A stretch of 64,000 nt of DNA from Anastatus disparis (GCA_017163975.1 JAFFSR010000317.1:1110001-1174000), one strand, 5' to 3'. Shown: positions 44,941 to 57,114, counted from the stretch's first letter. Program-made: numbers and translations. Notes: generated by a model from the letters alone, not told the origin.

Positions 44941-46916
44941 CTATTGATGCACTCACTGAAAAGTGAATAAATGATAACTTACCTAAATTACGAGTCTTGA
45001 TGATGAGTAGAAGAACGAAACCCACGTTAGAAGGACTAACTATAGACGAATATCCAAGAGGAAATGACCCAGATAATGTTATAAGAACTAGTGCAATTGC
45101 TCCTTCGAATCAACCACCTGTAGCACCTAAACGAAGAGACAGGCCACCAGGACTGACTACTAAGAAACTCTCACCTAAATTGGACTACTGTGTTGTTGCA
45201 TGAAGGATACAGTCTAAGCAATTCGAAATTTCCTCTAGAGATAGTGGTGGTATCCAGCAAGGGAAAGTAACAAAACTCAACACAACGAAGCCAAAATTAG
45301 TATATAAAGATACTCTAGCGAGTCAAGCTAGAAAAGCAGCTCTAACCAATAAAGAAAGACGTTCAACGAGACCAGGTACACCCAGTGGTAATAGCAGTGA
45401 TCAATTAAGTATGAGTGAGGTAAGCATCAGTCAACAAAAGAAGAAAGTACTCACTAAAAGAGTGATACCAACTTCTATCCTCGATTCTGATACTGAAAGT
45501 GACGTAGGAAACATCTCCCAGCGGGACACATGCCCTCCGTTGATAGACCCTAGATGCAGCGGATTAAAAGGTAATTCTATCACTGATCCTGAATCAGACA
45601 CTGCTACCAATGCTGAGATACCAGCACCAGTTACGACCGAGCGAGAAGATACTCAAATAATCCATTTGAATGCAGTGCCTCTGAGTGATACCGGAGAAAG
45701 CACCGATGGTGAAGATTTCTCTATTGAATAAGCTCTAATACAAGAAGGAAACTAACCGACTTTAGCGGCAACTACCTTATCTGCTAAAAAAGATGTATCT
45801 GACATAATTACTTCTGAAAATATTTTTAACGAAATAACCCATTGTTTAGGGACGACAATGGTGCAGCACCCAAATCTTTAATGTCATCAACGGGAATAGA
45901 AGATGACCCTGCTGCAATCAATGACAGTTATAAAGCAGTAACTGAGACTCCAGTCCCTAAAAAGCGAAGGTTAACAACTGCTGACAAACAATGGATAAAA
46001 AGAGATACCGAACGTGAATACGATAAATTGGAACAAAGTCTGAGAGAACATTGGTATAATACTGGTGACTGGGTATTCTTGGAAAAACTCGCTGATCCTT
46101 CAACCAAACCCATGCCGGAATATTTTTTAGACGGGGATGAACCCACGCCTTCGCAAAGAGATAAGATGGAAGCAAAGGCGAAGAGACTAGGTATTCCTTA
46201 ATTAACCAATACAATGCCTAATATACTACCTATACCAGATAAGCTAATGGATGAGCAACTACTTGAAGTAACCAGTGACTTAATAAATACTGTTCAATGT
46301 ACTGTAGACAAAATCATCACCGATAACAAACTAGATGTTGGGGAAAACCGCGAAAACACTGATGTAGAAGCCAATGTGAGCAGTTCTTTTATACACCTAC
46401 CGGTTAAAAGGGCTATATCTCCGTCACACCTAGCATTAAGGTTAATGAACCACAAAAGAGCAGTACCCCGAGGGTTAGAAAAAGACAGGTTCAGTTTCCT
46501 AACCTTGATGTAATCCCGGAAACAAATCCTGTAGAAGAGACTGTAAACATAAACTACACTAAAGAGACAAACGATACTTTTACTTTATTACCGCCAATAC
46601 CAGCTTGTATATTAGCCGATAATGCTTCGACATCTGACATAAGCACAGTTGAGTTAACTAGCTGTACAAAAAAGCGAGAGAAAGGAATGAATAATGTAGT
46701 TCAAACAAGGAATTGTTCAACATATAAAAGAGACCACTATTCAAACTCTATGTCTGGAGATTCTAACCGACATGACTCGTTGACGAGACTAATAAATGAC
46801 ATTGGTGCCATAGATATCCAAGATATAAAACGACATAAACCTATAAGAGGTTAGATAACGGTTACACCTTACAAGGGGAAAAATATATTCTCTTTGATCT
46901 TAAAGGATGAGGAAAG
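44941..46916 (+). pseudogene. pol: Long acidic/polar linker between RNase H and integrase, element 2
   Basis: About 650 codons of mainly Ser/Thr/Asp/Glu-rich sequence with basic patches. Pieces: 44997-45203 (PPVAPKRRDRPPGL), 45300-45730 (ASQARKAALTNKERR, then DSDTESDVGNIS), 45842-46201 (PKKRRLTTADKQWIKRDTE, EYFLDGDEPTPSQRDKME) and 46214-46855. Similar basic and acidic blocks occur at the same place in element 1. Errantiviruses as I know them have a much shorter linker here. No enzymatic motif. Function unknown; a nuclear-localisation or tethering role is only a guess. Confidence 0.6.
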
Positions 46917-47960
46917 ATGAACCAAGATTTATTGGTTATCGATGTTTTGAATAACACTTTTGATAGGATAGTCAGACTGCTAAATAAAATGAAAATCCTG
47001 ACGTTACGTGGACCTAGACGAAGCCAGGTGACTGACCATTTAGGCCCAGGAACGCTTAACGAAATACTCAGGAAGCATTTTAATCACACCAACATAACTG
47101 TCACACTGTGTTACGGTAGGTCTGAATATCCTAGCGAGGATGAAAGCGAAGAGATCATTTGTAACCTGCATGACAGTTTAATTGGAGGATACAAAGGTAT
47201 TAACCGGACTTATGCCAAAATTAGAGAACGATATTATTGGCCCGGAATAAGAAATGATGTACTTGACTTCATACGGATCTGCGCAACTTGTCAGGAAAGG
47301 AAAATAGACCGCATCAATAAACGAGCTCCAATGATTATCCGCGACACGCCAATAGAGAGTTTCGACAGAGTCTCTATCGACACAGTAGGCAAATTGTGAC
47401 TAACGTTTTCTAATAAGTGCCACATATCAACCATGCAATGTCATTTAAATAAATATTTTATCGCTATACCTCTTCCGAATATAAAAGCTACGACGATTGC
47501 GGATGCATTGGCTAGATATTTAATCTGTCAGTTTGGAGCACCTCGAGCCATATTATCTGATCGTGGAACCTGTTTCATGTCTGAAGTAATAGCTGCTCTA
47601 CTTCAATTGCTAAAGGTAACACAGTTATATTTCTCTGGTTATCGACCTCAAACCACGGGAGCTTTAGAAAGAAGCCATGAACCTTTAGTGGATTTTATTC
47701 GCACTTATGCCGACCAATATGAAGTTTGGGACAAGTTGACACCGTTTGCGGCATTCACATACAACACAAGTTTGCACGCCGCTACTGGATACATATCTTT
47801 TGAGTTAGTATATGAAAAAGTTGCTCGATTTTCTTAGCGCATACCAGACAAAGAGAGGTTAGCCACATATAATCAGTATCTATGTGACCTTATCACGAGA
47901 CTAAGTGAAATGAAGGTTATGGCTGGAAAGAGACCAATAACCAGAAAAATAACTGTGTAA
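46917..47960 (+). pseudogene. pol: Integrase, element 2
   Basis: Zinc-binding region with LHDSLIGGYKGINRTYAKI, then YYWPGIRNDV and CATCQERK (47167-47310). The second His of the HHCC finger is Tyr. Catalytic core: SIDTVG with the first Asp (47372-47390), a TGA at 47396-47398, then IPLPNIKATTIADALARYL, SDRGTCF with the second Asp (47558-47578), and TTGALERSHEPL with the Glu (47654-47690). YNTSLHAATGYISFELVY is the usual block after the core. The DDE triad is present, although the gene is broken by stops at 47396 and 47836. It would insert the cDNA. Confidence 0.85.
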
Positions 47961-48099
47961 AGTAATTAACCAATCTAAAATGCCAGCCAAAAATGGTGGA
48001 CAACCGAAAGCCAGACACGGGAAAATATCATGAATGTGTCAATGAATTCAGGGACATTGAGTGCATTTATGCTATCAATCAACAAATCATTCTTTTTAA

Positions 48100-49600
48100 G
48101 TAAAAGATATTGCAGACCCAGCAACATCAACTACAAGCCTGCCTGGCTTGACTAACCTCTAAAGATAAGAAGTTGATAACCAGTGGATCCTCCAAGCGAG
48201 GATTCGTACCGTTAGGCTTTATCGGCAGCCTCAGTAGCAGTCTATTCGGATTAGTAACTCACGACGAAGTCGATGATATAAATCAGGAATTAGATAAATT
48301 ACACCAAGATAACAAGGAAATACTCCAGTTAACCGAGAAGCGTGCTCATCTGATTAGTAGTACCATAGGTCAATTGCAGGATGTAGTTACCAATCATGCT
48401 AAGGCCCTGAACCATCTAGAGACCGTAATAAATACTGTGGTTGAGGAGCAGCAAAAGGAATCTTATTTACGAAGTTTAACGGCTCAAATTAGACAAATAG
48501 AAATCACACTGGACCAAAGCATAGATGCCGTGAAGGGTTTCGTAGACATAGCTACTTCTTTGTTACAGGGTAAGATGCCCAAAGCTCTACTGACCCCAGA
48601 ACTACTTGCGCAACTAACCAATGATGTACATGAGCATATCTCAGATTGGGATTTTCCCATGCCCTCTGAGTATATTCGACCTGAAGTGATAGTGAAGATA
48701 TCTAAAATAGATACTATTTACCAAGAGGACAGATTTCTAGTGATCTTATATCTTTCTATGGTTGAAAGAAAGCCGTACTCCATGTACTGTATGTATCCAT
48801 TAGCCACCGTACAGAATTGGAAAGACCACCATTTGGGATACGCTTAAATTAAACCAACACACTCCTTCATCGCACTGAATGAAAAGAATAAATACTACCT
48901 CAAATTCGATAATGACTACCTACATGAGTGTATAGACCAACCGTATGGACTTACTTGTGAAGTTAAAGGACTATTGATGGACACAGATGCGCCAGATGAT
49001 TGTGAACTAATTATGCTCACTCAATCGCACAAGAACAATTTCCAGCATTGTAACATAATATATGTGACAAATTTATCATCCCAGTGGATTTACTTCTACA
49101 CTAAGGCAGTATTGCTATACTCATTAACTAATAAAACCATAGTCAGGATCATCTGTGGACCACAAAAAGAAGAAATTCTACAATTGACCGGTACTGGCAG
49201 ATTATATATCCCTGATAACTGTATAGGAAGAACCACTCAAGTCACTCTGGTAGGTATGAGCACGCGAATCAGCAGTAAAAAATACACTTATGAACCCCAG
49301 CTACAGTTGAAGGCTAAAGAACTATTGCCAATATTTAAAGCTGAGAGTAGTGTTTAAGCACAAACTCTACCAGAAATACTACAACCCAGTTCAAATAATG
49401 AATGGAACAAAAAAAGCTTGAGGCACATATCAGACCGACTCAAGGACATAGCACAGCACATTAGAGAGCATAACTACATCAGAGGCTCCTTGTATGGAAG
49501 TAATGGATTAGAAATCATACTGTGTATAGGCCTAGTCGCAGTCATTGGATGGCTATTTATTAAATTCAAGAACTCAATAGGCGTATATAAAACTGATTAA
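48100..49600 (+). pseudogene. env: Envelope glycoprotein, element 2
   Basis: The main open piece 48173-48847 begins with a Lys-Arg cleavage-like site followed by a Gly/Phe/Leu-rich, fusion-peptide-like stretch ending SSLFG (48200-48252). A long heptad-rich helical region follows (IGQLQDVVTNHAKALNHLE). This is the layout of the membrane-fusion subunit of errantiviral Env, related to baculovirus F proteins. Continuing pieces are 48855-49357 (several Cys) and 49418-49600. The last ends with a transmembrane helix (EIILCIGLVAVIGWLFI, about 49509-49560) and a short basic tail. The surface subunit upstream is not recognisable. Stops at 48845 and 49355 show it is dead. Confidence 0.75.
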
Positions 49601-49874
49601 AATGTAAATTATTATCATCATGAGTTAAAACCGGTCGACAAGGACACCGACAACACAGACCAATTTATAAGTACCCCAACTCCTCCCATTGAATAATCTA
49701 ATTCCAAAATCTAAACATTAACCATAGATGATAAGACTACAGTCACTAACCCAAAGCAAACGGCGCTTGTTGACTCCTAATTAGACCTCTATATCATACA
49801 TAGCGGCTAACCATCTCTGATACTAGCCAATGCTTTAAGTTGTCTTGCTATCTGTATATTACCATAAAATTAAT

Positions 49875-49910
49875 TACTAACTTTTGACTTAATGATTATT
49901 TTTCTTTCAG
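49875..49910 (+). promoter_or_regulatory. Candidate 3' splice site before the extra ORF
   Basis: Branch-point consensus TACTAAC (49875-49881), then a pyrimidine-rich run ATTATTTTTCTTTCAG with AG at 49909-49910. The ATG of the next ORF lies 30 bases on (49941). It has the full layout of a strong acceptor and suggests expression from a spliced subgenomic mRNA. Confidence 0.55.
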
Positions 49911-49940
49911 TTTCTTGTTGAATCGAATCATAATTAACTA

Positions 49941-51091
49941 TGGCAACTGAGGGCGTTTTTGGCAGTGACTCGACCCAAAGCGAGACCCTAATACTAGAAA
50001 ACCGTGACGACCATCAATTATGGGAAATAATAAAAGAATTAGAAACACGGGGGCCAATCGAGCAGATAACTATTATATAACGGGACGCGGATAAGTATAT
50101 CAAAACCCTAGTTAAACTTTTCCTGGTTAAAACTCTAAAGACTCAACCAGGCATGAGAAAATCTCTGCAAAAATTTCATTCGACTAAGGATAAGCGAGTC
50201 CTTGACACACCGCTCCAAACGAATTTAGACAATCCTTTCACAGAACCTAAATCCAATTCCTGAACCACAGAAGATGTCGATTATATTGCATAGTGCCTTG
50301 TTTAGAGAATGATAACCATCTATTTAGAGCTTTCCGAGATATCGGTCTAGTCGACTACTTGCATATTACCAAAGAGAAACCTAACAAAGTACGTTACGGA
50401 TATATTCGATTTATAAATGAGACAGATGCTAGTAAGGCCTTTCGAAGCGTTGACCAAAAATATCGAGTGCGTTTTGCGAATCCGCAAAAATTCCTCAACT
50501 GCACTAGCAACAAAATGGAACGATGCACCGTTTGCGAACACGATATCACTCAACAATATAAGGATCCATTCATTAATTTGCAAAGCCCAGCAAACCCAAA
50601 ACATGTAACTAAGCGAGCCCCAAGGCTTTGTAAATTCAGAGGGAACAAAAGAATGTACCTTGTGCAAAAGGTCCATTAAGTTTAAGCAGTATTCCCAAAA
50701 TGTCAAAAACTGTATACATAATTTCGATTTGGTGATGACTTCTACCTACGACCAACCCAACCTCTCCAATCAGACCAAGAACAAAATCATTAAAAAGATC
50801 AAGCTGAATCACTCTAAGAGTGTTACTACCAAATCAACACTACTGCAAAACGGAAGTTTTAAGCAACATCAAGGTCATATAGATCAAGTGACCAACGAAA
50901 TGTCTCACCAAGGCAATAACCAACACCCTGAAATAAGGGTAGACCAAACCATGACAGCTATTTTAGCAGACCCACTTCAATGCGCAATAGATTATCTAAT
51001 GCAAATGAAGTGTAAGATGACCAAACCACTTGACCCGACCAATGACTCTAATCAGAGTCGACCCGACAAACCTAATTTTAAGTTTGACTAA
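49941..51091 (+). pseudogene. Extra ORF downstream of env: RRM domain plus Cys/His finger
   Basis: Starts at ATG 49941 (MATEGVFGSDSTQSETLIL, 34 codons to a TAA at 50078). After a frame change there is a clear RNA-recognition motif: RNP2-like LYCIVP (50281-50298), a helix ENDNHLFRAFRDIG, RNP1-like VRYGYIRF (50389-50412), helix 2 ETDASKAF and strand 4 YRVRFANP. Next come CTVCEH (50524-50541) and, in a third frame, ECTLCK...NCIH (50651-50719), which form C-x2-C and C-x-H pairs, then a Lys/Asn/Gln-rich tail to TAA near 51091. It probably bound RNA. I do not recall an RRM ORF after env in known errantiviruses. At least two frameshifts and two stops. Confidence 0.6.
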
Positions 51092-52299
51092 CTTCAATTA
51101 AAAGTTAGACCAACGCCAGACTAAGTTAGATGACCAAACTTTTCTATCTACGGTACCTACTATTGCATGCAATATTAACCATTTCTGGCTTATTACAAGT
51201 AACGACCTTATATGCCTAATGCACCTCAGCAAAATCCTTGCATGAAGATAGCGATTAATCACATTTTTGAATCTTCAATTAATGAACACTTTATGTTTTA
51301 GACAACAAAGGACTTAGGATAAAGCTGATTTATAACTATATGGCAGTAACCATATTAAAACGACTAACCAATCTCTTTATCTGACAATCTACCAAAAAGG
51401 ACACCTTTCAACCTAATGAGGCAACAAAACAAAAAAATCATCGGTGTGCAGAAGGAGCAAACAGAAGAGGAGCTGGCTCCTCCTGTGGAAAGTATAATAC
51501 TACTGCTACAGATTTTCAGTGCATCAACAACAATTAAGATTACCAAAATAATAAAGTTTACCTTTAAAATAAAAATAAAACCAATTTTTCTTACTATCAC
51601 TTATATCTTTGTTTGCATAAGTGACATTTGCTTATACTGTAAAACAATTATATTGGGATTTCTAAATCATTGTTCTAACGGGTTTTTCTTAAATATCTGA
51701 CCTTACTAAAAATTATCAAATCAACTTGAAATATAAAGGTCTAATAAGCTAGTGCTCGGTACGATTGATAAACTTGTGATTAATAAATAATGTTTAAACT
51801 TCAATCACTTGATATTGCTTGAGTTTGGTGTCTCAAATCAAATCAAATTTCAACTATTTATTCGTTTCCTACACAATTTATATGTGGCCGACGAGGAATT
51901 GGACTTGGTAAAAAGGGCTGTAGAAGAGAAAGAAAGCAAGGGAGAAAAATTGTTTATGCCATATTGCTTAGACCAGGAGCATACTCCCAAAAGGAAAAAT
52001 CATGAGACAGGTGGCCACGATATGACAGAAAGAGTGAAGACAGAGAGAATAAAGATAGAAAAAGCGAAGTCAGAGAGAACGGAGACAGAGGAGATAAGGC
52101 AGTAAAAGATGACAGCTTAAAAGATAGAAGTACGTATAAGATAGTCATGGAAGTATAGGAGGCATTTGATGAGACAGAAATAAAAATAAGAGATTAACTC
52201 ATTAAAACTAATAAAAGAGTTATAAATAAAATATTTACTGACAAAAATTTAAAAATAAAGCCAACAGTAAAAGTAAAAAATATTAATGAAAATACTGTT
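51092..52299. other. Between element 2 and the Copia relic; 3' LTR not identified
   Basis: A purine-rich stretch near 51440-51475 (AGAAGGAGCAAACAGAAGAGG, next to GAGGAGCTGGCTCCTC) could be a polypurine tract, but no LTR pair was found. The plus frame 51809-52105 encodes a Lys/Glu/Arg-rich tail (RIKIEKAKSERTETEE) without a known domain. It may be old Gag-like sequence of the Copia element. Confidence 0.4.
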
Positions 52300-53630
52300 T
52301 TCTTATAATGAATTTCATAATCTAGATTTAGACAGCAAACTGAATTAAGTGTTGGAGGAACTTAATTCTGTTAAAAAAACGATAAAAAAAGTCAAAAAGA
52401 ACGAGCAGATTTGACATAAAGAACTATTGAAGGTGATGGTTTAATGGCAGCATTTATCAAAGAAAGGCAAAATATGGCAGCCTACTTTGATAAAATAATG
52501 GATAACTTGAATATGAAACATTAACAGGAACAAGTAGTAAAGGAAGAAATATAAAATTAGGCGACAGATGAAACGACAGACAGGAAGGTTCATAGAAAAG
52601 ACGAAATTAAAGAAAGAAAAATAACCGATGATACAGGTGTGGAAAAGTCAATAATTAACGTGAGTGATGATTTTAATACAAATATCTTGTCTCAGAAGAA
52701 TTTAAAAACTCGACTGTTTTATATAACGACGGTGAACATATAAACAAGCCAGAAATATCGCGATCGATTTAAGTGGAAGTTAATAAAGTAGCCAATAAAA
52801 ACGACAGCAAATTACATGATGTTTCCAAGCAATTGACAGAAACGTTAAAAATCGGATTGACTAACAAAGACAGGCCAGTAAAAGGCGACTACAATTAAAC
52901 AACACAAATAAAATTTGAGAATTCCTTAGACTATTTCACGTCCGAATTAACATCGATAGATTCATTGTATGTTTTCGACAGTTCTATTAAAATAGATAAT
53001 GATTTGAGTGAGACAGTTGAAGAAAAACATAAATTTAAAGTTCGTGATATTTTAATAAATAAAATAAATAAAAATTATCATGCTAGAGTAATGGAAATTA
53101 AAGATCCAGTAAAATTATTGAATAAAATTGAAGAAATTGAACTGAGTGAAGTTAACATAACTTCATCTAACATTAAAAGACAATTTTATAACATACAATA
53201 TAATCCAACCAAGGAAAATGCAGCGATTTTTATAGAAAGATTTGAAGAAATAGTAAGAAACTTCAATAACTTACCTAACTTAAAAGTCTTGTCTGAAAAA
53301 GACAAAAGAGATGCATTTTACCATGCAATCATAAATAAAATATCTCAAGTAGAAAATATAGACTTTATGACAGAAAATGTAACAGGAAAAGGTCTAAAAT
53401 TTGGCAAACTAAAGCTACTCATTATGCAGATGGAGAGCCGAAACACAGAAAAACTAGTCACTACACCAATGTCAGCACTAGAGCAATCAAGAAAGTTAGG
53501 TGCTATGAATGTGACGATGTTAGGCACTACGTTGGTGATTTCCCACGGAAAGTAACAGGAATGAAAAAATGCCTTTACTGCTCAGGGTTTACGCAAGATC
53601 ATATCGTTGCAATTTGCCCAAAATGACCGG
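52300..53630 (+). pseudogene. gag: Copia Gag with zinc knuckles
   Basis: Degenerate coding-like sequence from 52300 (TDETTDRKVHRKDE etc.) leads to an open piece 52965-53555 with LLNKIEEIELSEVN, IKRQFYNIQYNPTKENAAIFIERFEEIV and AFYHAIINKI, the UBN2/Copia-Gag pattern. In another frame two knuckles follow: CYECDDVRHYVGDFPRK (53509 on, last Cys changed to Asp) and CLYCSGFTQDHIVAICPK (53571-53624, C-x2-C-x6-H-x4-C). The frame switch just before the first knuckle is a mutation. It would package RNA. Confidence 0.75.
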
Positions 53631-53829
53631 GGCCTGCGAGACAGAACGACAGAAAAAGGTATGGATCGAAATCATATAATACTCATAAAAATAAAAGCAT
53701 GACAGGACAAATTGGCTTCAAACGTAAACAGAGTGATACGAATAATTATAATAATATAAAAGAGATATCGAGAAAGATTCTACATTAAAAGAGGACGTGG
53801 GAACTTTCGTAAATTCAGTAGAGGAGGAA

Positions 53830-54230
53830 TTCCAAAATGAAACGTAAATTATAAAACTAACACCGGGAATGAAAAATCTAACAACCAGAAGGGTGAGTGC
53901 ATCAAATTAGATAAAAATGATGAAGTCGCGAGATATTTAAATATAACAAGTATAAATAATGAAAAGACGGACAGGACATTATTAAAAAAATTCATAGCTG
54001 ACAGCGGAGCGATAGAATACTTGACAAATCCAAAATTAATTTTTAAAACGTTTACTAAACAATCAAACGAAATACAATTTGCGAATAAAGACAGTAATGC
54101 AAATCTTAAATCGAAGGAAGAAAAAAGCATTAACATTAATATGACTGATAATAAATATATAACATTAGACAGAGTAATTTGTGCAGAAAATTTAAATTAA
54201 AATTTGTTATCTTCGCGCAAATTTGCAGAT
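53830..54230 (+). pseudogene. pol: Copia protease
   Basis: KKFIADSGAIEYLTN (about 53984-54030) is the Copia protease active site (D-S-G-A followed by Leu-Thr). IQFANKDSNANL and a C-terminal ITLDRVICAENLN follow up to a TAA at 54198. Upstream sequence is Asn/Lys-rich. Confidence 0.75.
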
Positions 54231-54369
54231 TAAGGATTATATATTAATTCAGATACTGAAATAATAGATACATATGATCCAGTTTTAAATGAGTCATTTT
54301 TAACGGGAATTCATGAGAAACCATATTAGGCTACTGAATTTGATACCAACAATGAAAACTAAAATTAAA

Positions 54370-55310
54370 ATTTCCCAAAATTAAAACTCTTAAAGAAGTG
54401 AAGTTTGACAACATAATCATAGAATATGAAATATGTATGTTAGCAAAGTTTAATGAATTGTCATTAAAGACAGTTAGGCAAAAAGTGACCAAACCTCTAC
54501 AAATAATACATTCAGACACTATGGGTATTATTAGTTAATCAACCTTTCCAAAAACAAATAGATATATCTCAGTTTTTATCGATGATTATTCTAGATTGGC
54601 CATGGCTTACCCCATGAAAACCAAAGTTGAAACTGATAAATGTTTTGAATCATTTGTCAAAAGTGCCAGAAATCTCTTAGGTAGAGTAAGCACACAAAAG
54701 TGTGCGATTTAAGAACAGAATTAAGATCAAGGCACTTAATTTACAGGAGGCTACACAAAGAAAGTCTTAGAACAACTGAAAGCAGAAAATCAACTAGCTT
54801 GCCCTGACACTCCTCAGCACAATGGAGTTGCTGAGCGATTTAATTAAATGATACAGAAGAAAGTCAGAGCTCCCATGTATGACTTTGGTCTGCCAGAAAA
54901 TATGTGGGACTTCAGTGCAGCCTATGCTTACAACTGAACGCCTCCCGCTACTTGGAATTACCAATAAAAAAATTCAAGTCAGATATCAAACAAATCGAAC
55001 GCTTTGGATGCTTTGCGTATCTAAAAGTGCAAAGAAAGATTGGACTAAAATTTTGTTTTATTGCAAAGCGAGTAATATTAGTAGGATACAAAGAAACTGG
55101 ATATGTATTGCTCAAACCAGGAGAAGGAAAGCTCTATAAAAGTAAAGATGATAGATTTAACGAAAGATTAGTCTATAAAGACAGATATAAAAGAACAGAT
55201 ATAAAGAATTGGGAAAATTAGAATGAAGAAATAAAGACAGATACATGGTTTGTAGATTCTGATATAGAAGACAAAGAAATTGACTCAGAAACACAAAGAA
55301 CGTAGGGAGA
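54370..55310 (+). pseudogene. pol: Copia integrase
   Basis: KPLQIIHSDTMGI with the first Asp (54496-54530), [18 protein letters not shown], a degraded DQGT.F region carrying the second Asp (near 54725), [15 protein letters not shown] with the Glu (54803-54845), and FGCFAYLKVQRK near 55010, the standard Copia integrase C-terminal block. YKETGYVLLKPGEGKLYKSK corresponds to the GY..YR/LWD region. Stops at 54535, 54708 and 54845. The inserted element starts about 25 bases after this piece. Confidence 0.85.
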
Positions 55311-55334
55311 GAAAATGAAACAATCATTAGGACA

Positions 55335-57110
55335 GCTTAAAAAACGCTGCTAAGTGCTTTGGCAGAATGCTTTCTCATAGAGCTCTTTGAGATTCATTAA
55401 TTTTCTTATACTTATTTAAATGTGATTTTAATATTAAAAAATTGTCTAACATTAATATTTACTCATATTGTATTTTATAAATTTCGAACATATATGCTAG
55501 CTGTTTGCTTTTTCAACATTTATAATTTATTTTAAATCATCAAGTAATACAAAAAAATTTGTTCTACTGAAAAAATGATATAATGTAGTAATAAAAAGAA
55601 TAATGACAACAAAATTTCTAATCTTTATAAAATGCAATTATATTTATATATTAATACAGTTCATGTTTATGGCTCTATAAAAAAAACTACTCTATGAATA
55701 CCAATTTTCAATAGCTTCCCGTCTACTTGTACAAAAACATATATAGTATGCGAAATTTGAAGCAAATCCATCGAGTAATTTTCGAGATCTGATTGGCTGA
55801 ATAAATAACATTTTCTTTTGAAAATTTCTTTTTCAAAATTTTAAAAATGCTCTAAAATTAAAACTACCCTATAAATATCAATTTTTGAAAATTTCCCTTC
55901 TTTCGGCAGATGTAAATGATTTCCCTGCAAATTTTAGAACAAATCTATCAAGTACTTTACGTAAAATAAAAAATATAAATAAAAAATCGAAATTTTTTTT
56001 TTAAATCTTTAAAATTCTCTAAAATTGTAACTACTCTGAGAAAATTAGTTTTTAAAAGCTTATTTTTTTCAGACAATATCGAATTGATTGTACAAAAATT
56101 TTAGAGAAAATTTATAGTATGGTTTACACAAAATAGAAGATAAATGAAAAATAAAAATTTGTTTTTAATTTTCAAAATGCTATAAAATTAAAACTGTTTT
56201 GAGAAAATATGTTTTCCGAAGCTTGTTTTTTTCGGACAGTAGCGAATAACTTGCATTTAAATTTTGGAGCAAATCTATCAAATGGTTTTCGTAAAATAGA
56301 AAGAAATTAAAAATAAAAATTTTTTAAAAAGTTTTAAAAATGCTCTAAGATTAAAAGTGCGCTAAGAAAATCAGTTTTCAAAAGTTTTTGTACTCTTGGC
56401 AGTCGAAATTAAGTTCCATACAAATTTTCAAACAAATCCTTCGAGTACTTTACGTGAAATACAAAAAAATGAAAAATCGAAAGTTTTTTAAAATTCTTAA
56501 AATGACTCTAAAAAAAAACTACGCTAAGAAAACCAATTCTCAATAGCTTCCGCACCAGTTGATCGAAAAATTGAATTGTATGGAAAATTTGAAGTAAATC
56601 CATCGAGTAGTTTTTAAGATTTTACTGGCCTAATGAATAGAAATATTTTTTTCAAAAATTTCAAAATGCTATAAAATTAAAACTAAGTTAAGAAAATCAG
56701 TTTTTTAAAATTCATTTTATTTGGGCAATCACAAATAATTTTCGTGCAAATTTTGAAGCGAATTCATTGAGTAGTAAACAAAAAAAAACCAAAAAAATGA
56801 AAAATCGAAATTTTTTTTTTTTAAACAACTTTAAAATGAAAACTACGTTAGAAGAACCAATTATCAATAGCTTCCCAGCAAGATAGTCAAAAAACTAAAT
56901 TCCGTGCAAAATTAGAAGCAAATCCATCGAGTAGTTCTCGAGATACAATTAACTAACTGAAATCACGCATCCACACACACACACATATGTACAGACATTT
57001 TCTGGAAACCACTTTTTTCGGCTCACCGAGTTTTAATATGTACAAATTAATGAAAAAATTGAGAAAAATTTTTTTTATCAATACAATGCTTTCTCTATGA
57101 GAAAGCAAAA
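55335..57110 (-). mobile_element. HINE/Helentron-like non-autonomous element, copy C (most complete)
   Basis: Read on the minus strand, the 5' end near 57110 is a hairpin of GCTTTCTCATAGAGAAAGC, and the 3' end has GAGCTCTATGAGAAAGC before a terminal hairpin CTGCCAAAGCACTTAGCAG and CGTTTTTT. The shared GCTTTCTCATAGAG thus forms inverted subterminal repeats. Between 55800 and 56940 lie about seven degenerate tandem units of 110-160 bp (AAAATGCTCTAAAATTAAAAC, CTACGCTAAGAAAATC..TTTTC, GCAAATCCATCGAGTA). Subterminal inverted repeats, a 3' hairpin and internal tandem units are the hallmarks of Helentron-associated elements. It has no ORF and interrupts Copia. Confidence 0.7.
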
Positions 57111-57114
57111 GAAC

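Larger units (their letters stand above)
41330..51091 (+). mobile_element. Errantivirus-like LTR element 2 (old, heavily mutated)
   Basis: Plus-strand order: Gag, protease, RT, RNase H, long linker, integrase, Env, extra RRM ORF. This is a retrovirus-type layout and the only env in the window. Every gene carries stops or frameshifts. Several catalytic positions are changed: RT first Asp is Gly, RNase H Glu block altered, integrase second zinc His is Tyr. The element is thus long inactive. Gag, the RT N-terminal block and the linker relate it to element 1, but protein identity is low, so these are different families of one lineage. Confidence 0.85.

Noticed and set aside
50347..50706. 119-codon minus ORF
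   Set aside because: Antisense shadow of the RRM-bearing frame; it has no motif of its own.
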